The position numbers and the translations under genes are program-made. From the NCBI GenBank assembly GCA_003056145.1, contig LSNL01000003.1:124001-188000 (forward strand): DNA of 64,000 bases, written 5' to 3'. This document shows positions 15,581-24,092 of the stretch, piece after piece. Origin of the DNA: Parcubacteria group bacterium M10-OD1-1. Its GTDB lineage: Bacteria; Patescibacteria; Paceibacteria; Moranbacterales; UBA2206. The notes below the pieces were generated by a model. The model made no database searches. It had not been told where the DNA came from and worked only from the letters and a program-made list of their open reading frames with translations. Numbering within the stretch: position 1 is the first letter of the stretch; each line of letters opens with the position of its first letter.

Positions 15581-17377
15581 ATGTTTAAAGATATGCACAT
15601 TGCTTTAATGGGCAATCCCAATTCTGGTAAAACCTCCTTGTTAAATTCTTTAGCAGGGCTAAAATTACATGTGGGAAATTGGCCGGGGAAAACTGTTGAA
15701 CGTAAAGAAGCTAAAATTAATTTTGCAGGTCAAGAATTAAAAATTACTGATTTGCCAGGAACTTATAGCTTGTCGTCTTTTAGTGAGGAGGAAAAAATAG
15801 CTGGTAATTTTATTATTAAAAATAATCCTGAAGTTATTATTCAAATTGCAGATGTAAATTCATTAGAAAAGAGTTTGTTTTTATTTTTTGAGATTTTAGC
15901 TTTAGGAAAAAAAGTTGTTTTAGCTTTTAATTTTAATAAAGAAAGTAAAGCTAAAGGCATAAAAATAAAAATTAGAAAGTTGGAAGAAATTCTAGGAGTG
16001 CCAATAGTAAAAATTGAAGCTAATACTGGAGAAAATAAAGGAGTTCTTTTAAAAACTGTTATTCATACTCAGAAAAATAAATTTCAAGAACCAACTTATT
16101 TAAAGGAGTTACTAAATAAAGATCAAAAAATTAGTCATAGTCGGGCAATGAAGTTTATCAAAAAAAATGTTTATCCTGCTTATAAAAATAAAAATAAAAA
16201 TCAGAAATCAAAAAAAATTGATAGAATTATTTTAAATAAATTTACTGCTTTTCCTATCTTTTTAGCTTCAATGTTTCTTCTATTTCAGATAACTTTCGTT
16301 GTTTCTACTCCAATAACTAAAGGAATAGGGTGGGTAGTTAGTTTTTTCTCTCATTTAATTACTAATAATTTTTCTGGTTGGCTAGCTTCTTTTTTTTCAC
16401 AAGGAGTTTTAGGCGGTATGGGTTCGGTCTTATCTTTTGTTCCCTTAATCTTTATTTTATTTTTCTTAATTGCAATTATTGAAGACTCTGGTTACTTAGC
16501 GAGAATAATTGTTTTATTGGATAGGCTTTTTGCTAAACTGGGTGTTTCTGGGCGTTCGTTCATTCCGATGATTTTAGGTTTCGGCTGTAATGTCCCAGCT
16601 ATTTTAGCTACTAGAACAATTAAAAATAGAAGAGAAAGAATGATTGCTATTTTCATCAATCCTTTTATATCTTGCTCAGCACGATTAGCTGTTTATGTTT
16701 TATTCACTGCTATTTTCTTTCCAGGAAAAGAAATATACGTTATTATGTTTCTTTATTTACTAGGAGTTGTAACTGCTTTAATGGCTACCTTAATACTTTC
16801 TAAATTAGTTCCTGATAAGAAAGAAGAAGTTTTAATTATTGAATTACCACCATACAGAAGACCAACTCTAAAAAATGTTTTCAATCGTGCTTGGTGGCAA
16901 ACGAGTTTATTCATCAAAAAGGCGGGAACGATTATTTTTCTAGCTATTATAGTAGTTTGGTTATTAGCTAGTTTACCACCAGGTACTCATTATGGCTCTG
17001 TCGGCAGTTGGTTGGGAACAATTGGACAATGGGTCGCTCCTATTTTTAAGCCTCTTGGTTTTGGTAATTGGGTTTTTGCAGTGGCGCTTATTTTTGGATT
17101 GGTGGCCAAAGAAGCAATTATTGGAGCCTTAGGTACATTGACAGGAGCTGGTGGCGTAGGTTTGTTAGTAACCTTACCTCATTTGATATCTCCTTTGGGG
17201 GCCTTATCTTTTCTAGTTTTTGTTTCACTCTATATGCCTTGTTTGGCAACGATTGGAGCAATTAAATCGGAAACTAATCAATGGCGTTTTATTATTGGAC
17301 AAACTATAACGACAATTATAGTCGCTTGGCTTTTTGCTGGGGTAGTTTTTTATGTCGGTAAATTCTTAATGGGTTAA
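15581..17377 (+). CDS. feoB: FeoB-type ferrous iron transporter with atypical G4 motif
   Basis: The 598-residue protein has an N-terminal G domain: GNPNSGKTS (11-19), a G2 threonine in GKTVERKE, and G3 DLPGTYSLSSF. The G4 motif, normally NMxD, reads NFNK, so the Asp that selects guanine is missing. The membrane part carries FeoB landmarks such as GFGCNVPAI and RRERMIAIFINPF plus two gate-like regions. The protein is shorter than typical FeoB. It probably imports Fe2+ or another divalent metal. An alternative ATG lies four codons downstream. Confidence 0.88.
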   Translation: MFKDMHIALMGNPNSGKTSLLNSLAGLKLHVGNWPGKTVERKEAKINFAGQELKITDLPGTYSLSSFSEEEKIAGNFIIKNNPEVIIQIADVNSLEKSLFLFFEILALGKKVVLAFNFNKESKAKGIKIKIRKLEEILGVPIVKIEANTGENKGVLLKTVIHTQKNKFQEPTYLKELLNKDQKISHSRAMKFIKKNVYPAYKNKNKNQKSKKIDRIILNKFTAFPIFLASMFLLFQITFVVSTPITKGIGWVVSFFSHLITNNFSGWLASFFSQGVLGGMGSVLSFVPLIFILFFLIAIIEDSGYLARIIVLLDRLFAKLGVSGRSFIPMILGFGCNVPAILATRTIKNRRERMIAIFINPFISCSARLAVYVLFTAIFFPGKEIYVIMFLYLLGVVTALMATLILSKLVPDKKEEVLIIELPPYRRPTLKNVFNRAWWQTSLFIKKAGTIIFLAIIVVWLLASLPPGTHYGSVGSWLGTIGQWVAPIFKPLGFGNWVFAVALIFGLVAKEAIIGALGTLTGAGGVGLLVTLPHLISPLGALSFLVFVSLYMPCLATIGAIKSETNQWRFIIGQTITTIIVAWLFAGVVFYVGKFLMG

Positions 17378-17391
17378 TTTTTTAAAATTTT

Positions 17392-18363
17392 ATGCATATC
17401 TTTTATCCTTTCCAATGGTTGGCAGACTGGCTGACCTTTAAATTGTTGGCTTTAAATGTAGGCTCACATTTAGCGAATTCGGTTCAGTTTTTCTTTTTTG
17501 ATTCTTTTAAAATTTTAGCTTTGATTGTGGTCATTACGCATTTAATGAGTTGGTTACGCTATTATTTGCCAATTGAAAAATTGCGAGATTTTTTGACCAA
17601 ACATAAATTTTACGGGTTAGATTATTTCTTGGCAACTGTTTTTGGAGCTGTTACGCCTTTTTGTTCTTGTTCATCTATTCCACTTTTCATCGGTTTTATC
17701 GAAGCTGAAATTCCTTTAGGTGTAACTTTTTCTTTCTTAATTACTTCGCCTTTAGTTAATGAAGTAGCGTTAGCTTTATTCATTGGAATGTTTGGTCTCA
17801 AAATTACGGTCATTTATGTTTTGGCTGGGATAATTATTGGAATGGTTGGTGGTTTCGTGATTGGGAAGTTACATTTAGAAAAATATGTAGAAGATTTTGT
17901 TTGGAAAATGAAAAGTCAAAAACAAAATCCAGAAGCTAAAAAACTTTCTAGAATAAAAGTTTTTAAAATAATTTCCAACGAAGCTTTTGATATTACTAAA
18001 AAAATATCTTTGTACGTTTTGGCAGGAGTTGGATTAGGGGCATTTATTCATGGTTATGTCCCGCAAGGATTTTTTGGAAAATATTTGCAAAAAGCTGGTT
18101 GGTGGGGAGTGCCATTAGCAGTTATTTTAGCCGTACCGTTGTATTCAAACGCCAGTGGGGTTATTCCTATTGTTCAGTCCTTAGTAACGAAAGGAGTACC
18201 GATTGGAACAGCTTTGGCTTTAATGATGGCGATTGTCGGTATTTCTTTACCAGAGGCTTTGATTTTAAAAAAGGTTATTAAATGGCAATTACTAGCTATC
18301 TTTTTTGGGATAGTTACGCTAGGTATAATTATTATTGGATATCTATTTAATATATTTTTGTAA
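17392..18363 (+). CDS. DUF318/ArsP-family permease
   Basis: The 323-residue membrane protein has about eight helices. FGAVTPFCSCSSIPLFIGF near residue 85 contains the Cys pair typical of DUF318/ArsP permeases, which export trivalent organoarsenicals in characterised cases. ITSPLVNEVAL and a matching second-half segment (VPLYSNASGVIPI) follow. It closes the operon that begins with arsR and the thioredoxin-like gene, a well-known association. The role is probably efflux of a thiol-reactive metalloid or metal. Confidence 0.82.
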   Translation: MHIFYPFQWLADWLTFKLLALNVGSHLANSVQFFFFDSFKILALIVVITHLMSWLRYYLPIEKLRDFLTKHKFYGLDYFLATVFGAVTPFCSCSSIPLFIGFIEAEIPLGVTFSFLITSPLVNEVALALFIGMFGLKITVIYVLAGIIIGMVGGFVIGKLHLEKYVEDFVWKMKSQKQNPEAKKLSRIKVFKIISNEAFDITKKISLYVLAGVGLGAFIHGYVPQGFFGKYLQKAGWWGVPLAVILAVPLYSNASGVIPIVQSLVTKGVPIGTALALMMAIVGISLPEALILKKVIKWQLLAIFFGIVTLGIIIIGYLFNIFL

Positions 18364-18536
18364 TTAAATGATTGAAATTTGATGATATTATTTTGTAATG
18401 TATTATAATAACAATGGAGTTGAGTTAATAGCACTGGACAATATTTTAATCTTTGCTATAATAGAATTCAGTTTTTGAGTAGAAACAGTATTCATTAAAA
18501 ATGAGTAAAATTTGAGAATAGAATTAAAATTTAGTT

Positions 18537-18609
18537 GGGCCCTTAGCTTAGTTGGTAGAGCGCCTCGTTTGCACCGAGGAGGTCAGGAGTTCGAGTCCCC
18601 TAGGGTCCA
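18537..18609 (+). tRNA. tRNA-Ala (anticodon TGC)
   Basis: A 73-nt cloverleaf with acceptor GGGCCCT/AGGGTCC, anticodon stem CCTCG/CGAGG around TTTGCAC (anticodon TGC), and T loop TTCGAGT. CCA is not encoded. It is followed by tRNA-Ile. Confidence 0.95.
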
Positions 18610-18648
18610 CAAAAAATAGAATAGATAAAATAGCATCTCAAATATTTC

Positions 18649-18722
18649 GGGCGATTAGCTCAGTTGGTTAGAGCGCATCACTGATAATGATGAGGTCCCA
18701 GGTTCGAGTCCCGGATCGCCCA
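18649..18722 (+). tRNA. tRNA-Ile (anticodon GAT)
   Basis: A 74-nt cloverleaf with acceptor GGGCGAT/ATCGCCC, anticodon stem CATCA/TGATG around CTGATAA (anticodon GAT), and T loop TTCGAGT. It decodes ATC, which is also the apparent specifier codon of the ileS T-box at 41631. Confidence 0.95.
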
Positions 18723-18745
18723 CTAGGATGAGAAAAGGTTTTTTA

Positions 18746-18772
18746 TTGACAAAAAATTATAATTGCTATAAT
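18746..18772 (+). promoter_or_regulatory. promoter of the secE-nusG operon
   Basis: TTGACA (18746-18751) and TATAAT (18767-18772, preceded by TGC) lie 15 bp apart, somewhat short but with consensus hexamers. Transcription would start about 70 bp before secE. Confidence 0.55.
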
Positions 18773-18786
18773 ATAAAGATGACCAA

Positions 18787-18820
18787 AAAGAGCCCGAGAG
18801 GGCTTTTAAAAAAGCCTTAA
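18787..18820 (+). promoter_or_regulatory. competing hairpins in the secE leader
   Basis: AGCCC-GAGA-GGGCT forms a compact hairpin. The same GGCTTTT segment can instead pair with the following AAAAGCC. The two structures exclude each other, as in attenuators, but there is no clear U-tract. Confidence 0.3.
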
Positions 18821-18848
18821 AAATAGATTTAAGATTTTAAAAAACAAT

Positions 18849-19034
18849 ATGAATGTTGTTACTAAGTTTATTAAAGAAGCTCAAGATGAGCTGAGAAAAG
18901 TTAATTGGCCATCTCGTGAGCAAGCTATAAATTATACATTGATAGTTATTGGGGTGAGTATTGCAGTAGCTTTATTTTTGGGTGGATTAGACTATTTTTT
19001 TGAAGGCTTATTAAAAACATTTATAATAAAATAA
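18849..19034 (+). CDS. secE: protein translocase subunit SecE
   Basis: The 61-residue protein has the short bacterial SecE form: an amphipathic N-terminus with AQDELRKVNWPSREQ and one transmembrane helix (about 25-45). It stabilises the SecY channel. nusG follows after 1 bp, the usual order. Confidence 0.93.
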   Translation: MNVVTKFIKEAQDELRKVNWPSREQAINYTLIVIGVSIAVALFLGGLDYFFEGLLKTFIIK

Positions 19035-19035
19035 T

Positions 19036-19581
19036 ATGGCAAAGCAAACACAACATCATGGAAGAGCCTGGTATGTTCTTCATACTTATTCTGGCTATGA
19101 AGACAATGTGGCAAGAAACCTAAAGCAAAGAATTGAATCTATGGATATGCAAGATTTAATTTTTGATGTAATGGTTCCAATTGAAAAAAAAATCAAAATT
19201 AAAAGTGGAAAAAGAACAGTAGTAGAAGAAAGAATTTATCCAGGTTATGTTTTAGTAGATATGATAGTTACTGATGCTTCTTGGTATGTCGTAAGAAATA
19301 CTCCAAATGTGACTGGATTTATCGGCTTAGGAACAACTCCAACTCCTGTAGATCCTTTGGAAATTGAAACTTTAAAGAAGAGAATGGGAGTAGCAGAGCC
19401 TAAATATAAAATTGATGTTAAAAATGGTGATTCAGTTAAAATTATTGACGGTCCCTTCAAAGAATTTGATGGAAAGATTGACGAAATAGATGAAGAGAAA
19501 GGGAGAGTAAAGGTTCTAGTTTCAATCTTTGGAAGAGAAACTCCAGTAGAATTAGATTTCTTACAAATTAATAAATTATAA
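19036..19581 (+). CDS. nusG: transcription termination/antitermination protein NusG
   Basis: The 181-residue protein has the NGN domain (WYVLHTYSGYEDNVARNL, RIYPGYVLVDM, VTGFIG) and a C-terminal KOW domain (IIDGPFKEFDGKIDEID). It binds RNA polymerase and links transcription to Rho or the ribosome. It is placed between secE and rplK as in most bacteria. Confidence 0.95.
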   Translation: MAKQTQHHGRAWYVLHTYSGYEDNVARNLKQRIESMDMQDLIFDVMVPIEKKIKIKSGKRTVVEERIYPGYVLVDMIVTDASWYVVRNTPNVTGFIGLGTTPTPVDPLEIETLKKRMGVAEPKYKIDVKNGDSVKIIDGPFKEFDGKIDEIDEEKGRVKVLVSIFGRETPVELDFLQINKL

Positions 19582-19640
19582 ATATTTATATTTTACAATC
19601 TTTATCAGTTAGAAAATTGTAAAATTAGCAGATAAAATAT

Positions 19641-20066
19641 ATGGCTAAAAAAATTAAAACAATTATTAAATTGCAAATTCCAGCTGGAAAAGCTAATCCA
19701 GCTCCTCCTGTTGGACCAGCTTTGGGTCAACATGGTTTAAATATTCAAGAATTTTGCACTAGATTTAATGATGCAACGAAAGATAAAATGGGTGATATTA
19801 TCCCAGCAGAAATTACAGTTTTTGAAGATAGATCTTTTGATTTTATCCTAAAAACTCCTCCTGCTTCGGATTTATTAAAAAAAGCAGCGGGAGTAACTAA
19901 AGGAGCAGGAAATCCTTTGAAAGATAAAGTGGGTAAAATTACTAAAGGACAATTAAAAGAAATTGCTAAAAAGAAAATGCCTGATATCAATGCTAATGAT
20001 ATTGAAGCAGCTATGAAAATTGTTTGTGGAACGGCTAAATCAATGGGAATAAAAATAGAAGAATAA
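19641..20066 (+). CDS. rplK: 50S ribosomal protein L11
   Basis: The 141-residue protein shows the L11 N-terminal signature KLQIPAGKANPAPPVGPALG and a C-terminal rRNA-binding domain (GTAKSMGI near the end). It forms the GTPase-associated centre with 23S rRNA. Confidence 0.96.
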   Translation: MAKKIKTIIKLQIPAGKANPAPPVGPALGQHGLNIQEFCTRFNDATKDKMGDIIPAEITVFEDRSFDFILKTPPASDLLKKAAGVTKGAGNPLKDKVGKITKGQLKEIAKKKMPDINANDIEAAMKIVCGTAKSMGIKIEE

Positions 20067-20086
20067 ATAATTTTTTAAATTAATTA

Positions 20087-20115
20087 AGTGGAAGACTTCG
20101 GTCGTTATTACCACT
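20087..20115 (+). promoter_or_regulatory. structured leader before rplA (possible L1 autoregulatory site)
   Basis: AGTGG (20087-20091) pairs with CCACT (20111-20115). Inside, GAC-TTCG-GTC makes a small hairpin with a UUCG tetraloop. An AA / seven-base asymmetric internal loop separates the two stems. A compact helix with an asymmetric loop is the kind of structure bound by ribosomal protein L1. The ATG of rplA is 11 bases downstream. Confidence 0.45.
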
Positions 20116-20125
20116 AAAAAAATAT

Positions 20126-20815
20126 ATGAAACATGGTAAAAAATATAGAACAGTAGCTGAGAAAGTTAATCTTGATAAGATTTATGATTTAGAAGAAGCA
20201 ATAAAGCTAATCAAAGAAAATAAAATTGCTAAATTTGACGAGACAGTAGAGGTCCATATTAAATCTAATATCAACCCTAAAAAAGGTGATCAGCAATTAA
20301 GAGGAACAGTTTCTCTTCCTTATGGAACTGGTAAAACGAAAAAAATTGCAGTTATTACTACTACCCATACAAAAGAAGCCAAAGAGTCAGGAGCAGATAT
20401 CATTGGGGGAGAAGAAATAGTTGAAAAAATTAAAAATGGTAAATTTTTTGAAGATAAAATTCCAGTAGATGTCTTAGTTGCCACTCCAGAAATGATGTCA
20501 AAGTTAGCTTCAGTGGCTAAAATTATTGGTCCTAAAGGTTTAATGCCAAGTCCGAAAGCTGAAACGGTTACAACTAAAATTAAAGAAACTGTTGAAGCTT
20601 TAAAAAAAGGAAAAGCTGCTTTTAAAAATGATAATTCTGGTAATGTCCATCAGGCAGTCGGAAAAATTTCTTTTTCAGAGGAAAAGTTAATAGAAAATAT
20701 TAAAATTTTTGTAGAAGGAATTGAAAAAGCTAAGCCAGAATCATTGAAAGGAAAATTAATTGCTAATATTAGTATTTGTTCTACAATGGGAGTAGGAATT
20801 AAAATTAAATTATAA
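20126..20815 (+). CDS. rplA: 50S ribosomal protein L1
   Basis: The 229-residue protein has the L1 N-terminus (HGKKYR...Y.L.EAI.L) and the domain II signatures GPKGLMPSPKAETVT and KNDNSGNVHQAVGK. It binds the L1 stalk and often its own mRNA. The usual rplJ-rplL pair does not follow; a terminator and a kinase-like gene do. Confidence 0.96.
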   Translation: MKHGKKYRTVAEKVNLDKIYDLEEAIKLIKENKIAKFDETVEVHIKSNINPKKGDQQLRGTVSLPYGTGKTKKIAVITTTHTKEAKESGADIIGGEEIVEKIKNGKFFEDKIPVDVLVATPEMMSKLASVAKIIGPKGLMPSPKAETVTTKIKETVEALKKGKAAFKNDNSGNVHQAVGKISFSEEKLIENIKIFVEGIEKAKPESLKGKLIANISICSTMGVGIKIKL

Positions 20816-20836
20816 AAAACTTTAGTTTATATCTAT

Positions 20837-20866
20837 AAAAATCTGTCGTAAGGCAGATTTTTTATT
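20837..20866 (+). terminator. rho-independent terminator after rplA
   Basis: AAAATCTG and CAGATTTT arms close an 8-base loop region and are followed by a T-rich run. Confidence 0.75.
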
Positions 20867-20936
20867 TTGAGTTGACGAGAATTAAGAGAGTTGGTAAAAT
20901 AAACTGGTGATTAAAAAATTAAAACTTACTTAAAAA

Positions 20937-21515
20937 ATGAATAATAATAAAATTGTTATTGGTTTAATTGGTGAAAAAGGCGCTGGGAAAGGGACGGTGG
21001 CTAATTATCTAATTGAAAAATATAAAGCTGTCCATTATGGAACTTCAAAAATTTTAAGAAGGACCTTGGAAGATTTGCATGTTCCAATTACAAGAGATAA
21101 TTTAGTTAAACTAGCTTTGGTTTTAAAAGAAGGATATGGCCCATCTATTATTATTGATTCTTTAATTCAGGATATGGAAAAAAATGGATCAGATATCATC
21201 ATTGCAGATGGGATTAGGATGCATGGAGATGTAGAACCATTTCGTAAAAAATATGGAAAAAATTTTTATTTAGTCTATGTAACGGCTAATTTAAAGCTTC
21301 GTTATGAAAGAACAAAGATAAGAAAGCAAAATGCTGGCGAAGAAAAAGCTACTTTAGAAGAATTTTTAGAAGAAGAAGGAAAATTGACAGAAGTTTCTAT
21401 TCATGAAATTGGTCGGGGGGCCGAATTTAAACTTAATAATAATCACACAGAAAAAGACCTTATTCAACAAACCAATGAAATAATGAAACAGTTAGGTAAA
21501 CAAGTAAAAATTTAA
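20937..21515 (+). CDS. P-loop nucleotide kinase-like protein (dNMP / dephospho-CoA kinase fold)
   Basis: The 192-residue protein has Walker A GEKGAGKGT near residue 12, an IIADGIRM segment, and a lid-like R-rich region (RYERTKIRKQNAG). It is similar in layout to the protein at 22154 (GEIASGKGT, AVDGVRR). Such proteins resemble dephospho-CoA kinases and deoxynucleoside monophosphate kinases. The gene neighbourhood (dCMP deaminase, ThyX, Tmk) favours a nucleotide kinase, but the substrate cannot be read from the sequence. Confidence 0.6.
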   Translation: MNNNKIVIGLIGEKGAGKGTVANYLIEKYKAVHYGTSKILRRTLEDLHVPITRDNLVKLALVLKEGYGPSIIIDSLIQDMEKNGSDIIIADGIRMHGDVEPFRKKYGKNFYLVYVTANLKLRYERTKIRKQNAGEEKATLEEFLEEEGKLTEVSIHEIGRGAEFKLNNNHTEKDLIQQTNEIMKQLGKQVKI

Positions 21516-21528
21516 GAAAAAAGAGTCT

Positions 21529-21552
21529 AAAACACCTAAGAAGGTGTTTTAT
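21529..21552 (+). terminator. probable terminator
   Basis: AAAACACCT and AGGTGTTTT arms with a four-base loop. The 3' arm supplies most of the U-tract. Confidence 0.6.
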
Positions 21553-21649
21553 AAAATTGACTAAAAAAGATAGAAAAACTATAATTAAAAAAAGAAGACT
21601 TAATTAATTCAAAAAATGTTTCTGAAAGGGGGTAGAGATTATAAAAAAT

Positions 21650-22132
21650 ATGAAGAATAATAGACCGTCTTGGGATGAATATTTTCTAGAGTTAGTAGAA
21701 TTAGTAGGAAAACGATCTACTTGTGATCGAGGTAAATCCGGATGTGTTATCACTAAGGATAATAGAATTTTATCTACGGGTTATATTGGTTCTCCAGCAG
21801 GAGCAAAACATTGTGATGAAGCTGGACATGAGATGCATGAAGTTATTAATATAGACGGAACTCATACTAAACATTGTATTAGAACAACTCATGCAGAGCA
21901 AAATGCTATTAGCACAGCGGCTCGTTTTGGCGTAGCTTTAGAAGGAAGCACTCTTTATTGTCATATGACGCCTTGTTATGTATGTGCTAAAATAATTATT
22001 AACGCTGGAATTAAGAGAGTTGTTTGCAATAAAGATTATCATGCTGGAAAAAGAAGTAAGGAATTATTTCAAGAGTGTAAAATAAAATATGAATTAGTTA
22101 ATAATGAAGTAGAAACATACGAAAATATGTAA
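21650..22132 (+). CDS. dCMP deaminase family protein
   Basis: The 160-residue zinc enzyme has the catalytic motif HAEQNAI near residue 83 and the PCYVC zinc ligands near residue 107, plus the N-terminal RSTCDRGKSGCVI stretch of deoxycytidylate deaminases. It converts dCMP to dUMP, the substrate of the thymidylate synthase encoded at 22727. No dUTPase gene is visible nearby, so this may be the main source of dUMP. Confidence 0.85.
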   Translation: MKNNRPSWDEYFLELVELVGKRSTCDRGKSGCVITKDNRILSTGYIGSPAGAKHCDEAGHEMHEVINIDGTHTKHCIRTTHAEQNAISTAARFGVALEGSTLYCHMTPCYVCAKIIINAGIKRVVCNKDYHAGKRSKELFQECKIKYELVNNEVETYENM

Positions 22133-22153
22133 AGTTTTTAGTTAATAATTATT

Positions 22154-22711
22154 ATGATGAATAGAATTATTTTAGGTTTAGCGGGAGAAATAGCGAGTGG
22201 CAAAGGAACAGTTGCTCAATATATCATTGATAATTATCAAGGGAAGTCATATCGGTTTTCAACTGTTTTACGGGACATTACTAAACGAATGCATCTTGAA
22301 GAAAGTAGAGAAAATTTACAAAAAATATCTACTATTTTTCGTCAAAATTTTTTTGATGATATTTTATCCTCAGTAGTTGCTCAAGATATAAAAAATGATG
22401 ATTGTAAAACTATCGCTGTGGACGGAGTAAGAAGAATTGCTGACATTAAATATCTAAAACAATTTCCTAATTTTAAGTTAGTTTATATTGATACTGAAAT
22501 AGAAATAAGGTATCACAGGATAACTAAAAGAGGAGAAAATACTGATGATAACAAAAAAACTTTTAGTCAGTTTCAAAAAGATCATCAACGAGAAGCTGAG
22601 TTACAAATTAAAAAACTTATAAATAAAGCGGATTTTGTTATAAACAATAATGGGAATTTTAAATCTCTTTATCAGCAAGTAGATGAAATAATTAAAAAAC
22701 TGACTAAATAA
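22154..22711 (+). CDS. P-loop nucleotide kinase-like protein, paralog of 20937 gene
   Basis: The 185-residue protein has Walker A GEIASGKGT near residue 11, the DGVRR motif near residue 93, and a lid segment with ITKRGENTDD. It lies between dCMP deaminase and the ThyX-like gene with spacings of about 20 bp, so it belongs to the thymidylate operon. A dNMP kinase role is likely but unproven. Confidence 0.6.
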   Translation: MMNRIILGLAGEIASGKGTVAQYIIDNYQGKSYRFSTVLRDITKRMHLEESRENLQKISTIFRQNFFDDILSSVVAQDIKNDDCKTIAVDGVRRIADIKYLKQFPNFKLVYIDTEIEIRYHRITKRGENTDDNKKTFSQFQKDHQREAELQIKKLINKADFVINNNGNFKSLYQQVDEIIKKLTK

Positions 22712-22726
22712 ATTTAAATTAAATAT

Positions 22727-24082
22727 ATGACTAATAAAATTTCAGCTAAACATATTACGGAAGATTTAAATCAAGGAGGATTCGTTTTAGTTCTTAATAA
22801 TGGAGCAGAAATTGATGGACAAGCGGAGGCTATGCTACAAGGGCTTCATTCTCGTTCGACGGGAGGAATTAAGCATCATTTGCAGATTTTAGATGAGAAG
22901 GGAGCTGAAAATTTTATGGAACGTTTTTATGTTGGTTATGGACATAAATCAATTGGTGATTGTGGATCAGCAACTGTTTTTGTAGAAGGGATTTCAATGT
23001 TGGCAGCTAAAGCAATTCAAGATTGGAGATTATATTCTGGACAAGAAGCTTCAACTAGATATGTAGATTTTTCTCAGCAGAAATGTTTAGATGCTACTAA
23101 TACTAAAGAAGGCGAGAAGATTTTAGAAGATTGGATAAAATTTTATTTAGAAGCTCAAAAACCAGTTCAGGAATATCTTAAAAAACAATTTCCTAAAAAA
23201 AGTAATGAGGAAGAGGATTTATACAATAAAGCTATTAAGGCTAGAGCTTTTGATGTAACACGCTCTTTTTTACCGGCAGGAGCTACAACTAATGTGGCCT
23301 GGAGAATGAATTTTCGTCAATTTGCAGATGAATTAATGCTTTTGCGACATCATCCCTTGGCTGAAGTTCGTGATATAGCAGAAAAAACAGAAAAAGCTTT
23401 AGGGAAAATGTATAATAATTCTTTCGGACAAAAGAGATATTCAGCTACGGAAGATTATAATCAACAATGGATGCAAAAGGGTTATTATTATCGTAATAAT
23501 CAAGCCAAAGATTTTTCTCTAATTTATGATTATGTAGATCGAAATTTATTAGCTAATTATGAGGATTTTCTCAAAAATCGTCCAGCTAAAACTGAGCTAC
23601 CAATGGCTATTGCTGAATGTGGAGTTTTATCTTATGAATTATTACTAGATTTTGGTTCTTTTCGTGATTTGCAAAGGCATCGAGCTATTGTTCAAAGAAT
23701 GCCTCTTTTGGTTAGGAAACATGGGTTTAACCAGTGGTACTTAGATTCTTTACCAGTAGATTTAAGGGAAAAAACTGAGAAGTTTATTAAACTTCAAGAA
23801 GAAAGAATTGATAAAATTAAAGCTAGCGATGAAGATAAACAGTACCTAACAGCTATGGGTTATAAAGTTCCTTGCCGTTTTTCTGGAGACTTAAAAGCCT
23901 TAGTCTATTTAGTAGAGCTTCGTTCTACTCGTTTTGTTCATCCAACATTAGTAGCACAAGTTTTAAAGATAATTAAAAGTCTAAAAACATTATTTCAAGA
24001 AAATGGTTTAGTTTTACATTTAGATGAAGAACCTAATCGTTTTGACATAAAACGAGGAGAACAAGATATTTTAGAAAAATAA
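22727..24082 (+). CDS. thyX: two-domain ThyX-like flavin-dependent thymidylate synthase
   Basis: The 451-residue protein is about twice the usual ThyX length. The N-terminal half has GYGHKSIGDCG and SGQEASTRYVDFS, matching the substrate-binding end of the ThyX motif. The C-terminal half has FRDLQRHRAIVQR, matching the RHR FAD/dUMP motif. Neither half has the full RHRxxSxNEQSxRY signature. It resembles the long ThyX-related proteins of candidate-phylum bacteria. The operon partners (dCMP deaminase, Tmk) support dTMP synthesis. Confidence 0.72.
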   Translation: MTNKISAKHITEDLNQGGFVLVLNNGAEIDGQAEAMLQGLHSRSTGGIKHHLQILDEKGAENFMERFYVGYGHKSIGDCGSATVFVEGISMLAAKAIQDWRLYSGQEASTRYVDFSQQKCLDATNTKEGEKILEDWIKFYLEAQKPVQEYLKKQFPKKSNEEEDLYNKAIKARAFDVTRSFLPAGATTNVAWRMNFRQFADELMLLRHHPLAEVRDIAEKTEKALGKMYNNSFGQKRYSATEDYNQQWMQKGYYYRNNQAKDFSLIYDYVDRNLLANYEDFLKNRPAKTELPMAIAECGVLSYELLLDFGSFRDLQRHRAIVQRMPLLVRKHGFNQWYLDSLPVDLREKTEKFIKLQEERIDKIKASDEDKQYLTAMGYKVPCRFSGDLKALVYLVELRSTRFVHPTLVAQVLKIIKSLKTLFQENGLVLHLDEEPNRFDIKRGEQDILEK

Positions 24083-24092
24083 ATATAATAAT

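Noticed and set aside
20820..20936. Missing rplJ/rplL as a real loss
   Set aside because: They are absent only from this neighbourhood; the rest of the genome is not visible.
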